DNA of 64,000 nucleotides from Aedes albopictus. Lineage: Eukaryota > Arthropoda > Insecta > Diptera > Culicidae. The stretch covers positions 276,315,694 through 276,379,693 of the forward strand of contig NC_085138.1 in NCBI RefSeq assembly GCF_035046485.1, written 5' to 3'. The position numbers were made by a program, and so were the translations under genes. Shown here piece by piece: positions 32,592 through 43,500 of this stretch. Within the stretch, counting starts at the first letter, position 1, and each line of letters begins with the position of its first letter. The notes below the pieces were generated by a model. That model made no database searches. It was not told the DNA's origin and saw only the letters and a program-made list of their open reading frames with translations.

Positions 32592-33963
32592 TCGCGTTCC
32601 TTGTATCCGTCTCGAAACAGCCTCTCCAATCCCCGTCTATCGTAACATTACTACCCACACGGATCCGGTCGTTTTCGGTTCCGCCTACCAGCATGTACTT
32701 TGTGTTTGAGGCATTCACCACCAGTCCGACCTTTGCTGCTTCGCGTTTCAGGCGGGTGTACAGTTCTGCCACCGTTCCAAATGTTCTGGCAATAATGTCC
32801 ATGTCGTCCGCAAAGCACACAAATTGTCCGGATTTTGTGAAAATCGTTCCCCGGCTGTTGTGCCCGGCTCGTCGCATCACACCTTCCAGAGCAATGTTGA
32901 AGAGTATGCATGAGAGTCCATCACCTTGTCGCAGTCCCCGGCGAGATTCGAATGAACTGGATAGTTCACCCGAAACCCTTACGCAGTTTTGCACGCCGTC
33001 CATCGTTGCTTTAATCAGTCTAGTCAGCTTCCCAGGAAAGCCGTTTTCGTCCATGATTCTCCATAGCTCTGCGCGGTCGATACTGTCGTATGCCGCTTTG
33101 AAGTCGATGAACAGGTGATGCGTTGGGACCTGGTATTCACGGCATTTCTGGAGGATTTGCCGTACGGTAAAGATCTGGTCCGTTGTCGACCGGCCGTCGA
33201 TGAAGCCGGCTTGATAACTTCCCACGAACTCATTTGTTTTGGGTGACAGGCGACGGAAGATGATCTGGGATAGCACTTTGTAGGCAGCATTCAAAATAGT
33301 GATCGCCCTGAAGTTCTCACATTCCAAATGGTCGCCTTTCTTGTGAATGGGGCAGATTACCCCTTCCTTCCACTCCTCCGGTAGCTGTTAAGTTTCCCAG
33401 ATCCTGACTATCAGCCGATGCAGACAGGTGGCCAACTTTTCTGGGCCCATCTTGATGGGTTCAGCTGCGATACCATCCTTACCAGCTGCTTTGTTGGTTT
33501 TGAGCTGGTGAATGGCATCCTTAACTTCCCTCAGCGTGGGAGTTGGTTCATTTCCGTCCTCCGCTGCACTGGCATCGTCGTTTCCTCCGTTGCCGTGGGC
33601 TCCCGTGCCTACGTTCTCCACGCCGATCAGGTGCTGATCGAAGTGGTGCTTCCACCTTTCGATCACCTCACGTCCGTCCATCAAAAGGCCTCCGTCTTTA
33701 TCCCTGCATATTTCGGCTCGCGGCACGAAGCCGTTGCGGGATGCGTTGAGCTTCTGATAGAACTTCCGTGTTTCTTGGGAACGGCAGAGCAGTTCCATTT
33801 CTTCACATTCCGCTTCTTCCAGGCGGCGCTTTTTCTCCCGAAAGAAGCGGGTCTGCTGTTTCCGCTTCTGTTTATAACGTTCCACGTTCTGTCGAGTCCC
33901 TTGCTGCAGCATAACCGCCCTCGCTGCATTCTTCTCTTCCAAAACCGTTCTGCACTCTACGTC
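32592..33963 (-). pseudogene. RTE-clade LINE reverse transcriptase (subfamily B)
   Basis: One minus-strand frame runs from the endonuclease-RT linker (33963) to the palm. It contains KTNKAAGKDGI, ENFRAITILNAAYK, SYQAGFIDGRSTTDQIF, LFIDFKAAYDSID, RRGLRQGDGLSCILFNIALE and the catalytic FADD in VCFADDMDIIAR. A single nonsense codon (TAA at 33388-33390, where glutamate is usual in the linker before LPEEW) interrupts it. Similarity ends after IDGDW at about 32640. The missing endonuclease part resumes at 39995. RTE enzymes nick the target and prime cDNA synthesis from it; this copy is inactive. Confidence 0.85.
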
Positions 33964-33981
33964 GCTCCACACGTCCTGTGT

Positions 33982-34695
33982 GGAGGCGACGCTATCGTCA
34001 TCAAGACTGAACAGTCGAAATACTCGGACGTCTTGAAGGCGATGAGGTGCGACGCCAAGCTCGAGGGTCTTGGAGCCGACGTACGCAGTATCAGACGTAC
34101 TCGTACGGGCGAAATGATCCTGGAGCTTAAGCGCGAGAAGGATCACAAGGGCGCCGCCTATAAGAGGCTGGCAGAAGAGGTCCTTGGTGATGGAGTGGAG
34201 GTGAGGGCCCTTACGCATGAGGCGACTCTGAAGGTCAAAGACCTAGACGAGATCACCGAAGCGGAAGAGCTCGTCACGGCACTGCGGCAACAGTGCGATG
34301 TTCAGGTGGCCGCCACAGCCGTTAGGCTGCGGAAGGGGCCAGCAGGGACACAGATAGCTCTGGTTCAGCTACCTGTGGCGGACGTTAAAAAGTCCGTTAA
34401 AGTAGGACGGATAAAGGTGGGCTGGTGCGTATGTCCTCTGACATTCCACGAGCCACCAGAGGTTTGCTTTAGGTGTCTGGAACCAGGACACAAGTCGTGG
34501 GACTGTAAAGGCCCTGACAGGCGCAAACTGTGTAGGCGATGCGGCGCTGAAGGTCATAAGGCCCAAAGCTGCACGAGTCCACCCGTCTGTATGATCTGTA
34601 CCGGGAAATCCTCGAACAACAGACATCCAACTGGTGGTCCAAGGTGCCCGGCCTTCAAGAAAGCCGCAGTGAACAACAAATCACAGTGCAGGTAA
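33982..34695 (+). CDS. R1-clade ORF1 (gag-like), 5'-truncated
   Basis: The frame is open from the truncation point to the stop at 34693-34695. It has DVLKAMRCDAKLEGLGADVR, IRRTRTGEMILELKR and three zinc knuckles near the C-terminus. Two are CX2CX4HX4C (CFRCLEPGHKSWDC and CRRCGAEGHKAQSC); the third is a longer variant starting CMIC. In R1-type LINEs this protein binds the element RNA. The natural N-terminus is missing; the open frame left of 33981 is antisense to the RTE and is not part of the gene. It overlaps the start of ORF2 by about 50 nt, a usual arrangement. Confidence 0.8.
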   Translation, partial: GGDAIVIKTEQSKYSDVLKAMRCDAKLEGLGADVRSIRRTRTGEMILELKREKDHKGAAYKRLAEEVLGDGVEVRALTHEATLKVKDLDEITEAEELVTALRQQCDVQVAATAVRLRKGPAGTQIALVQLPVADVKKSVKVGRIKVGWCVCPLTFHEPPEVCFRCLEPGHKSWDCKGPDRRKLCRRCGAEGHKAQSCTSPPVCMICTGKSSNNRHPTGGPRCPAFKKAAVNNKSQCR

Positions 34696-37600
34696 CGCAG
34701 CTGAACCTGAACCACTGTGATGCGGCTCAGCAACTGCTTTGTCAGGCGGTTTCTGAGTGGGAGACGGATATCGCCATCATTTCGGACCCATACCAAGTAC
34801 CCGCCGGCAACGGCAACTGGGTCTCGGATGGGACCAAGAAAATGGCGGCGATATGGACGACGGGTAAATACCTCGTGCAGGAGTTGGTGTCTACTACCTA
34901 TGAGGGCTTCGTGGTCGCCAAAGTAAACGGGGTCTTCTTCTGTAGCTGTTATGCGCCTCCGCGATGGCCGATCGAGCGGTTCACGCAAATGCTGGACCGC
35001 CTAACGACCGTGCTAACAGGGCGAAGGCCGGTGGTAATAGCGGGTGACTTCAATGCCTGGGCTGTGGAATGGGGAAGCCGTTTCACGAACCAGCGGGGTC
35101 AGATCCTGCTAGAAACACTGGCCATCTTAGATGTCGACTTGGCTAACGTCGGTACCAAGAGTACCTATAGTCGAAACGGAGCGGAGTCAATTATTGACGT
35201 GACCTTTTGTAGTCCTGGCCTAACAAGTAGTTCGAACTGGAGAGTAGATGATGGCTACACTCACAGCGACCACCTGGCGGTTCGCTACAGTATCGACTAC
35301 AACAACAGCAGACAGCGGATAGAAGAAGAGGCGGCTAGGCCAAGGCCAAGCCCTCCTAGGTGGAAGACATCATACTTCGACGAAGAGGTATTTAGGGAAG
35401 CGCTCCGCCGTGAGCGAAACTTACTCGGTTTAGACGGCGACGAGCTGGTAGCGGTGCTCTCACGTGCGTGTGATGCGACCATGCCTAGGCGAGTCCACCC
35501 TAGAAATGGAAGGCCACCGGCTTACTGGTGGACCGACGCGATTGCGGTCTGCGGACCTGCGCCGCGCCTGCCTACGGGCTAGGCGGCGGATGCAGCGAGC
35601 ACGATCAGAGGAAGAGCGAAACGAACAGCGGGTGGTGTTCGCCGCGCTCAAGACCGAGATAAGAGCAAGCAAAAATGCCTGCTTTGAGGGTCTCTGTCAG
35701 AGTGCCAATACGAACCCGTGGGGTGACGCCTACAGGATCGTTATGGCCAAGACGAGAGGTGTGATGGCTCCTACAGAGCAATCTCCAGAGATGTTGGAGG
35801 GGATCATTGGAGAACTTTTTCCGCGTCATGATCCTAGTCCTTGGCCTCCTTTCGTAGGACAGCCGGGGACTGGGGCTGGCGATGAGGAGAGGGTCACCGA
35901 TGTGGAACTTGCGGGGATAGCTAAGTCCCTTAGCGTAGGTAAGGCCCCAGGTCCGGACGGAGTTCCGAACCTGGCCTTAAAAGTAGCTATTGCAGAGGCT
36001 CCCGAGATGTTCAGGTCTGCTATGCAGAAATGCCTGGACGGAGAGTTTTCCCAGAAGCTTGGAAGAGGCAGAGTCTGGTACTATTGCCAAAGGCGGGGAA
36101 ACCACCCGGAGACCCGTCGGCATTTAGACCAATATGCTTGATTGACACGGCGGGGAAGGTGCTCGAAAAGATCATCCTCAATAGAATGTTACGGTTCACT
36201 GAGGGCGTAAATGGTCTTTCGAGCAACCAGTATGGCTTCCGGAACCCGAGCAGGAATGAATAACTGACACATAACTGCAGCATACCAAAGTCAGGTATCA
36301 TACCAAGACAAGGTATTGGTCGGTTATCCAGGTATTGAAAATAACTTATTTTGGTATTAAGTAGGTATTGATAAAATACCTTAATAAGGTATTGGTTTGG
36401 TGTTGAGGACTGCTTGAGGTATTATTCAATTATGGAAAGATAGCTTTTTATATGGAAAAATCGCCGATTATTATTTAGGTATTGCCATACCTGAAGTCGT
36501 TATTCACGCGTTATGCACAGAATACACACCAGTTATTATTTTAGGTATTTTACCTCTTATGCAGGGCTACTTAATACCTCATTCAGATTGTTGGTATTCG
36601 GCTTTCCATACCTGAGTTAGGTATTCTTCAGCTATTTTCTCCTGCTCGGGAAGGGGAGGTCCACCGTAGACGCTATCTTGTCGGTTACAAAAACCGCCGA
36701 GAAAGCACTCGAGCCTAAGAGGAGGGGAATTCGCTTCTGCGGGGTAGTGACTCTGGATGTAAGGAATGCATTTAATAGCACCAGTTGGGCTGCTATTGCC
36801 GATGCGCTCTTGCGTCTGGGGATACCGGAGTACTTTTTCAAGATTCTCGGAAGCTACTTTCAGAATCGCGTACTAGTATACGACACGGAGGTGGGTCGGA
36901 AGTGCTTTCACATAACCTCAGGAGTCCCGCAAGGTTCCATCCTGGGTCCGGTGTTATGGAATGTCATGTACGACGAGGTGTTGAGGTTGGAGTACCCAGT
37001 GGGAGTGGTGATTGTCGGATTTGCCGACGATATTACGCTCGAAGTCTACGGTGAAATGATCGAGGAGGTGAAGTTGACTACCGGCCACTCGATCAAGGTT
37101 GTGGAGGCGTGGATGCGGTCCAGAAAACTGGAGCTGGCTCACCACAAGACAGAGGTGACGGTTGTTAACAACATGCAGTCGGCGCAGCAGACGGAGATCA
37201 GTGTAGGAGAGTGCACTATCCTGTCGAAACGCTCTGTCAAGCACTTGGGCGTGATGATCGACGATAAGCTTACCTTCGGTAACCATGTCGATTATGCCTG
37301 TAAAAGAGCCTCCACAGCTATTGCGGCACTGTCCCGGATGATGTCCAATAGCTCAGCGGTGTACGCCAGTAAGCGCAAGCTTCTGGCTAGTGTTGCTACG
37401 TCCATACTTAGGTATGGCGGCCCGGCGTGGGGTACCGCGCTAAGTACTGAATGCTACCGACGGAAGCTGGAAAGTACTTACAGGCTTATGTGTCTGAGGG
37501 TTGCAAGCGCGTACCGTACCGTGTCACACGACGCTCTCTGTGTCATTACTGGTATGGTGCCTATCAGCATTCTTATCAGTGAGGACATGGAGTGCTTCGA

Positions 37601-38069
37601 AATGCGCGGCACAAGAGGCATACGCAAGACTATCAGGATGGCCTCTATGGTCAAATGGTAGCGCGCGTGGGACAGTTCCACCAAAGGAAGGTGGACCCAT
37701 AGGTTGATACCGAGGGTAGATAGTTGGATTAATAGGCGCCATGGGGAAGTTTCATTCCACCTGACACAGGTCCTTACAGGTCATGGTTGCTTCCGACAGT
37801 ATCTACACCGTTTCGGGCATGCGGATTCTCCCGAATGCCCAGTGTGCAATGGTTTAGAGGAAACGGCGGAACACGTTTTGTTCGTGTGCCCGCGTTTTCG
37901 AACAATGCGTGACCGCATGCTTGCCACATGCGGGGAGGACACAACTCCGGACAACTTGGTCCAGAGAATGTGTAGGGATGAGATTAGCTGGAATGCCGTT
38001 TCAACGGCTATCACCCATATCGTCTGGGAGCTACAAAGGAGGTGGCGCGTGGACTCGGAGAATGGCTAG
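34644..38069 (+). pseudogene. R1-clade ORF2 (endonuclease, RT, zinc finger), interrupted
   Basis: The endonuclease domain includes VTQLNLNHCDAA, IAGDFNAW and HSDHLAVRY. The reverse transcriptase includes GKAPGPDGVPN, FRPICLIDTAGK, SSNQYGF, SGVPQGSILGPVLW and the catalytic VGFADDI near 37015-37040. A C-terminal CPVCNGLEETAEHVLFVCPRF-type zinc motif lies near 37835-37900. Four lesions are visible: a frameshift near 35553, an extra T in the TTTT run near 36048, a 406-bp MITE at 36245-36650, and a TAG at 37659-37661 after MVKW. With so few defects the copy is relatively young. Confidence 0.85.
36245..36650. mobile_element. MITE with CCCGAGCAGGA ends and AA duplication
   Basis: AA at 36243-36244 and 36651-36652 flanks a 406-bp element with ends CCCGAGCAGGAATGAATAAC and the complement of CTATTTTCTCCTGCTCGGG. 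Removing it and one AA restores the R1 RT codons Q-Y-G-F-R-K-G-R-S-T, which fixes the boundaries. The body repeats the word GGTATT many times. A truncated relative starts at 44130. Confidence 0.9.
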
Positions 38070-38786
38070 TCCAGATGCAGTACAAGAGGTGGTCCAGGGG
38101 TTCGAAGTCGGCTTCGTAGGTCATACCGGTGCCCTGCGGTCGAGATCGACCCTTACAGCGATTAAGTGGCCGCGGAGAGGAAGTCCCGGTAGCGGTGCTG
38201 TCGTGGCGTCAGTTTACTGGGTTGGATCTGAGCCCGCGGTTGGAAAAGGGTCCCCGGCAAGGGTCGGGGTAGGTGAGACCCTGCTGTCTGCAACCAACGG
38301 ATGCATCTGATAGGGCCTGAAGGGTAGTAATACCCTTCGTTTGCGGGCAGGTCAGATCGGGTTGCATGTGGGCATCAGTTCTTGATGTCCGCTCAGCAGT
38401 AGGGCGCGGGCGGGGTTGACCCTGTCCGCCTTCCGAGGACAAAGGGAGTGGCGAGGACCACTCGGAAAACTGGCTAAGCGCCAGCAGGCTACCGTGATGG
38501 ACTCTCCAGAGCGAGTCATCGATGTTCGTTGATGCTAGGCTACGGCAGCTAACCTTGAGGGTGCGATATGCACTAGCCCCTCTCTGAAGCAATACCTTCT
38601 TGGTGGTTCCGGAGAGACGTAGGGTTTGGCGACCATAGGAATGTGTTTTAGTGGGTCGAGGAGAGAGTAGTCCTGGCTTCTACCGGCATTGTAGAAGACG
38701 GCCTCAACCCCACACTACCCTAACCTTCCTGTTAGGGTGTCTGATGAGCAGATTTATCCCCCTATGGTTTAGAAGGAAAAAAAAAA
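38070..38786 (+). other. 3' untranslated region of the R1 LINE
   Basis: GC-rich sequence without a long sense frame, ending in a short run of A (38777-38786) followed by the right target duplication. Open frames on both strands here have no recognised homology. Confidence 0.7.
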
Positions 38787-38797
38787 CACGTCCTGTG

Positions 38798-39994
38798 GCA
38801 TCGGCGTCCATACGCCCAGGCCAGCTCACCTTAAAAGTCCCTCAGGGTCGGCATTTACCAGGGGGAAACTTGAGCAACCCTACACTTACCTGCCAACTGA
38901 ATTTAGCGGAACAAGGGAAAGGCCAAGCAGACTGGTAGGGAAATTAATCTCTCGCTTTTGGAAACCAAAGGGACCGAGTTCATTTTCTATTCTACTAATA
39001 TATTGATATCTAGGGTGTGTGGGTTAGTATATACAAACATAATTTTCGTTTAATCGTTGGGGCCCATTGCGGTGATGTTGATGGAAAGGGAGAAGAGAAG
39101 ATGATGTCATACCTGCCGGAGCACGTGGTCGGCGTCAAAACGATGTTAGCCGGAGCGAGCGCCGAGACGGTGGCGCTTCGGGTGGAGGGATGGGTTCGGA
39201 ACCGATGGTCGAATGCATTGCTAAGCACGTCGCGCCGCCTGGCGGCCGGGTGTCCGTGGTAAATCACGAGATGTGCGCCGTTGGTCGAAGCGGGGTGCTC
39301 TCAAACTTGGGTAGGGTGGTCCAAAATTTGGATGGTGCGGTCTGCTTCGGAAAACTGGTCCGGGTGACGCCACGCCTAATTGCTTCGCGTGTTCTGGCTG
39401 GCCCCAAATATAGTCCCGTGGGACGTCCAACTGACACAGGGGCACTTAATTCACTTCGAAAATGACACACACTTTTTCATGCGGTAGGTCTTGGACCTAA
39501 CGACCGTACCACTACCTAGTGAAGCACTTTGCTCGAGCTTCTCGTCCGCTTCCTGTCCCGAAATCGACTGATCAAGATTCCACCTTCCCATTTTTCTCCT
39601 CCAAACGTCTCTCCAGAAAACCTCCTCCTTTTCCTCTCTATCCCCCCCCCTTTTCGTTCATCCTCATTTTCTTCCATCTCTCTTCATCCCGGATTTCGTG
39701 TTTAGACATATAAATTTTGTTCCCCTTTTCTAACCCCATCTAGTACTCCATCGGGGGACATACATAGGGAATATATAACTAATTTGAATTTAATTTTATA
39801 TTGGAGCAGGGGTTCCCAAATTATATTTTTTTTACTAACAATACTAACAACTATTTTAACAATTTTTAATTTTACTAACATTTATCCTTACAGCGTTTTT
39901 TTGTATTATTTTTTTCAAAGACAAAACTACTAACAAATACAATAACAAAAAACATTTGCTTGGCTTCCCGTTGTTGCCGTTATTGTCGGTAACA
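38798..39994. mobile_element. Unidentified insert between RTE and R1
   Basis: Together with 33964-33980 this forms a 1.2-kb segment flanked by aaaaccgttctgcactct at 33941-33958 and 39995-40012, a likely target duplication because it repeats RTE codons for E-C-R-T-V. The R1 element sits inside this insert. The right part has a TACTAAC/AATAAC-rich tail (39835-39955), suggesting the 3' end of another LINE in plus orientation. Open frames (39017-39465) are unrecognised. An alternative is that it is an extra-long 3' region of the R1 itself. Confidence 0.5.
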
Positions 39995-40245
39995 AAAACC
40001 GTTCTGCACTCTTCGTCAAACCATTCGTTCCGTCGATTCCGTTCCACGTACCCGATGGTGCTCTCGGCTGCGTCGTTGATGGCTGCTTTCACTGTACTCC
40101 AGCAGTCCTCTAGAGGGGCCTCATCGAGCTCGCCCTCGTCTGGCAACGCGGCCTCGAGATTCTGCGCGTATGCTGAGGCGACATCCGGTTGCTTCAGTCG
40201 CTCTAGGTTGTACCGTGGCGGTCGTCGGTACCGTACATTGTTGAG
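39995..40245 (-). pseudogene. RTE LINE endonuclease C-terminus, displaced part of the 32592-33963 copy
   Basis: The minus-strand frame reads ALPDEGELDEAPLEDCWSTV, ESTIGYVERNRRNEWFDEEC and then RTV, after which it runs into the insert. The homologous position in the other part starts with a similar W-x-D-x-E-C-R-T-V. The two pieces therefore belong to one element split by the insertions, or to two close copies. The upstream endonuclease core is missing beyond 40245. Confidence 0.75.
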
Positions 40246-40828
40246 ACATCAAAAATAGAACGGCATTGCTTTACCTCAATTTCGCTACCATTGAAACATT
40301 CATTTGTAATAAAATATGTATTATTAGTAAAAATATGTAAGTAACCGTAAGGTGTTCTACAACTCATTTCAAACGAAACTAGGGTAAAATATTTGATGTT
40401 ACTAAGGTGGTTTCCGAACACCGACAAATTTTGAAAAAAAAAGTGTAGTTTCATAAACTTAGGGGTGTTAGGGGATGAAATGTCTCATATAAGTTTTTTA
40501 TTTGTATCACGAAGTTTTGAGGCAATTGATTCATTGTATAACAGTAACTATTCTGAATAACGTATTATGGATTTCATTTTGGGTCATAAGCATCCAACAG
40601 TTGCTATGGATGATAAATTCAACAAATGCAGAAGTTTGTGTTCTTTAAGTGTTATATTGTGTTTTAACGAAGACGTATTCTTCAAAATAGATTTTCCATC
40701 TATTTTCTTATTTAAATATTATCAATGATGGCGTTAAAACGTGACAGCTTTTTGAAAATGTTGAATATGTCCACTTGTTCCATATATTATGTAAACAAGA
40801 CTGTCGCTAGCTCTTGCAAAAGCAAGTA
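40246..40828. other. No gene seen
   Basis: AT-rich host or intron sequence between the RTE end and a MITE. No open frame or repeat is recognised. Confidence 0.3.
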
Positions 40829-41043
40829 GGGTATTGGATCCCTTATTAAGCATGTGGCTCCCATTTTCATCCTACGAAAAACAAACTATTGAAGCGCTGT
40901 TTGTTTTGTTTCTTATTTTTGTATTTTTTGTTAGAAGTGAGCACCCATGTAAACAAAAAGAACGAAACCAATCAGTGCCGTAATCGCTTGTTTTCGAATA
41001 GGATGAATATGGGAACGTGAGATTACTGATGGCACACATACCC
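40829..41043. mobile_element. TA-type MITE, copy 2 of the 8099 family
   Basis: TA flanks both ends (40827-40828 and 41044-41045). It shares CATGTGGCTCCCATTTTCAT, TTGTATTTTTTGTTRGAAGT and GTTTTCGAATAGGATGAATA with 8099-8306. The arms pair over about 45 bp. Confidence 0.85.
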
Positions 41044-41306
41044 TATTTATGAAGATGACGCATGGCTGTTAAAATATCTTAACATCTAAAATATGACCAA
41101 TCAGCGATGCTCCAGAGTAGAAATATCAGCATTGAATAGTTTACACACTGGCCAATCAAATGATGCTTGCATATAAAACATTACAATATAAAAGAGTTTT
41201 TAAGTGAACAAAAATTTGTCAATACACATCCTTAGTTTACAACCTGTTGGTCAGTCTGAACTGATCAATTTGGTAACTCTAAATAGTAAATAATAGATTA
41301 TAGCTA

Positions 41307-41765
41307 CCCGGGTAGAGGTCAATAACAAACCAATAACTAAAGAATAACAAATTTTACCATCATATCTAAATTTGCAATTATTTAGTTGTTTATGAATAGC
41401 TCAGGATGACACATAAACTACAAAACATACGATCATTGTAAAACTTGTAATTGGCGAGTTATTATTGAATAGTATAATAACATAATAACAAATATTACTA
41501 TTATACTATCAGCCTTAATATCAGAACAATAACATAATTTACCATCATATTAAAATATGTTATTATTTTGACATTCTTTTTGCTATTATTTTGTTATTAC
41601 AATAGCATAATCAGTTATTCTTTAGTTGTTATGCCATAGAAATTTAGTTATTATTTTTGTTATTTTAACTCTTATTTCAAACAAACTAATATCAAGTTTT
41701 GCCATTCAAACATTCTATTTTAATGGTAAAATTTGCCCTTCGTTTGCCATTTCGCTCTACCCGGG
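41307..41765. mobile_element. MITE with CCCGGGTAGAG ends, relative of the autonomous element
   Basis: TA precedes and follows (41305-41306 and 41766-41767). Both ends are CCCGGGTAGAG, identical over 11 bp to the termini of 710-8028. The 459-bp body is AT-rich with many AATAAC/GTTATT words and no open frame. It is likely moved in trans by the transposase of such an element. Confidence 0.85.
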
Positions 41766-41767
41766 TA

Positions 41768-42648
41768 TAATATAGATTATAGATTAGTTTGTTGAAAATT
41801 GAAGCCACTCAGGTACAATTGACGGTATTTTTTTCAGATTTCGAGGCTTTACCAAAAAAAAAATGTACAAAGATAGATGACATTGAAACTGTTCATGCAC
41901 CTTCAGGACCATGATAATCTTTTTCGGCGATGTTCTAGAAGCATTACAGTCACTGTTTACAATAAATCAATTTTTATCTTTCTTTGAAATATAAGAACTT
42001 TTACATTTACTTCCTCAAGTTCCTTAACATAACATTATTATATTTTCTTAAAATTCGCACATGTTGTTAAATATCTAAAATTTTTCCAAAAAATCATCAA
42101 ATATTGTAATCTATATGCGTAGCATGTAGCAAGACAATGATCAGACTGCTTTTCCTGAAAGTTTTAAGAAGTAGAACCCATGAATAAATGGGGACGAACA
42201 ATTTGTCCGTCTCTTAACATCCCATTTTACGGTACTGAAAAGAGTGCAATTATCTAGTACTGCACCAAGAATCATTTATTTTGGTTCAAATGAAAATCAA
42301 TTTATTACAAAAATTAATCTGAGTTTCCTTAAAGAACCCAATTATAACTGCATCAGAACATGTAAACGTCTATTATAGTGCCTTTTATGTGGTTCCGTAG
42401 AAAACAAATAGATACTTCGGGATTTTTGAAGGGCCTTCCTAATTGGAAAGCCCATGGCACTTGCTCCCTTAAATCCGGGCCTGCATGGAGACCTGTCTAT
42501 TCTGAGAATATCCAAAACCCAGAGTAAACGCCATGTGTATAAACCCTATTTGTGCAAAAAAATCATTGAATTGTAAAAACGTGTGTATCAATTTGTACGA
42601 CAATAAAAAAGATGATTTTCATTATATGAAGCTGAAACTCATACTCAC
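41768..42648. other. Probable host intron, no feature recognised
   Basis: AT-rich sequence immediately downstream (on the minus strand) of the first coding exon. A small AAGGGCCTTCC..GGAAAGCCCA hairpin lies near 42430-42455. Confidence 0.35.
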
Positions 42649-42902
42649 TTTTTGCCTTTTTGATCGACGCTGTCAACCACGACATTCCAGGTACGGTGAA
42701 TTAAATAAAGCAGAAAAAGCATTCGTGAATTTTCTGGGTTCTGTTGTTGTTGTTGCTGTTGTTGGTTCTGGCGGCTGCTCCTGGATCCCGTGTTGGTTGC
42801 CCCAGTCTCGTAACAGCACCGTTTTCCGTTACAATCACTATAATACTGCGGTTGCCTTCGGGGCAGCGTTGATTCGTTAGCACTACTTATCGCGTTTCCC
42901 AT
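42649..42902 (-). CDS. First coding exon of a host gene, product unknown
   Basis: The start ATG at 42902 is in a good context (TTCAAGATGG). The exon ends at 42649 before a strong GTGAGT donor, leaving two bases of a codon. It encodes about 84 residues. MGNAISSANES could be an N-myristoylation signal. After it come a Cys pair, an 8-Gln run (a CTG/TTG-rich repeat near 42738-42765) and a hydrophobic stretch, MLFLLYLI. The exit phase fits the exon at 10670-10461. A possible acceptor (TTCAG) at 42938 would make this exon 42937-42649 with 35 nt of 5' UTR. Alternatively transcription starts further upstream without that splice. The family is unknown. Confidence 0.6.
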
Positions 42903-43500
42903 CTTGAATTGATCGCGCCAATTGTCTGCCCAGCCACCTGAATTTCCAATTAATTTATTCTTTCTTGAAGACTCACGTCGCGCAGAACACTTGCCTTCTT
43001 GTTTGGCACAGCATGAATGAGCTCTTCAAAAACCCGCTCGTAGTTCTAATCAGTTTCATCACTAACTTATGGGTTTCTTCGCAGTGCTCGTAACCAATTA
43101 TACGCCTTTTTTTCCGCTTGTTCGTTATTGAATCACTTCAAATTTACGATCTACAAATTATTCTAGAGTCACCCGCCAGCGCTTGAGGGCTTCCTGTCAA
43201 GTACCGAATGATCACATTAATTCTGATCGAATGCTGGATCTTTTGCTTGGTTTGTTTTGCTCGAGGAAATTTCACTTTGCTTTAGGTTTTTCTCCTTTCT
43301 TCGACGGCACAAGGCACTCGGCACCATTAGCTATCGAAGTCTCGAGCAACACGGCGCACCGTCAGCGCGTCTATGATCCACACCCAAGTGAGGTTATTTT
43401 TTTGCTTCCGATCAGCGGTAGTGCCTCAAGATATGCTTACACGCTCCGATGCCATCAAATTTTCTACTTCAAGCCGATTACTGTTTCTGCCTCATTCGAG
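42903..43500 (-). promoter_or_regulatory. Likely 5' UTR and promoter of the minus-strand host gene
   Basis: The segment is less AT-rich than its surroundings and free of recognised repeats. On the minus strand it has the A-rich, T-poor look of insect leaders (runs such as GAGAAAAACCTAAAGCAAAG). The plus-strand frame at 43183-43575 is probably chance. No TATA box was identified, so the start site is not placed. Confidence 0.35.

Larger units (their letters stand above)
33981..38786 (+). mobile_element. R1-clade LINE, 5'-truncated, inserted in the RTE region
   Basis: An 11-12-bp duplication, acacgtcctgtg, lies at 33969-33980 and 38786-38797, the right copy directly after a poly-A run. The element contains the end of ORF1, ORF2 broken by a MITE and a few mutations, and about 700 bp of 3' untranslated sequence. 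Truncation inside ORF1 is usual for LINEs copied by target-primed reverse transcription. The orientation is opposite to the surrounding RTE. Confidence 0.82.

Noticed and set aside
33418..33980. Left part of a 425-codon plus-strand frame continuing into R1 ORF1
   Set aside because: This part is antisense to the RTE reverse transcriptase and became open by chance; only 33981 onward is R1.
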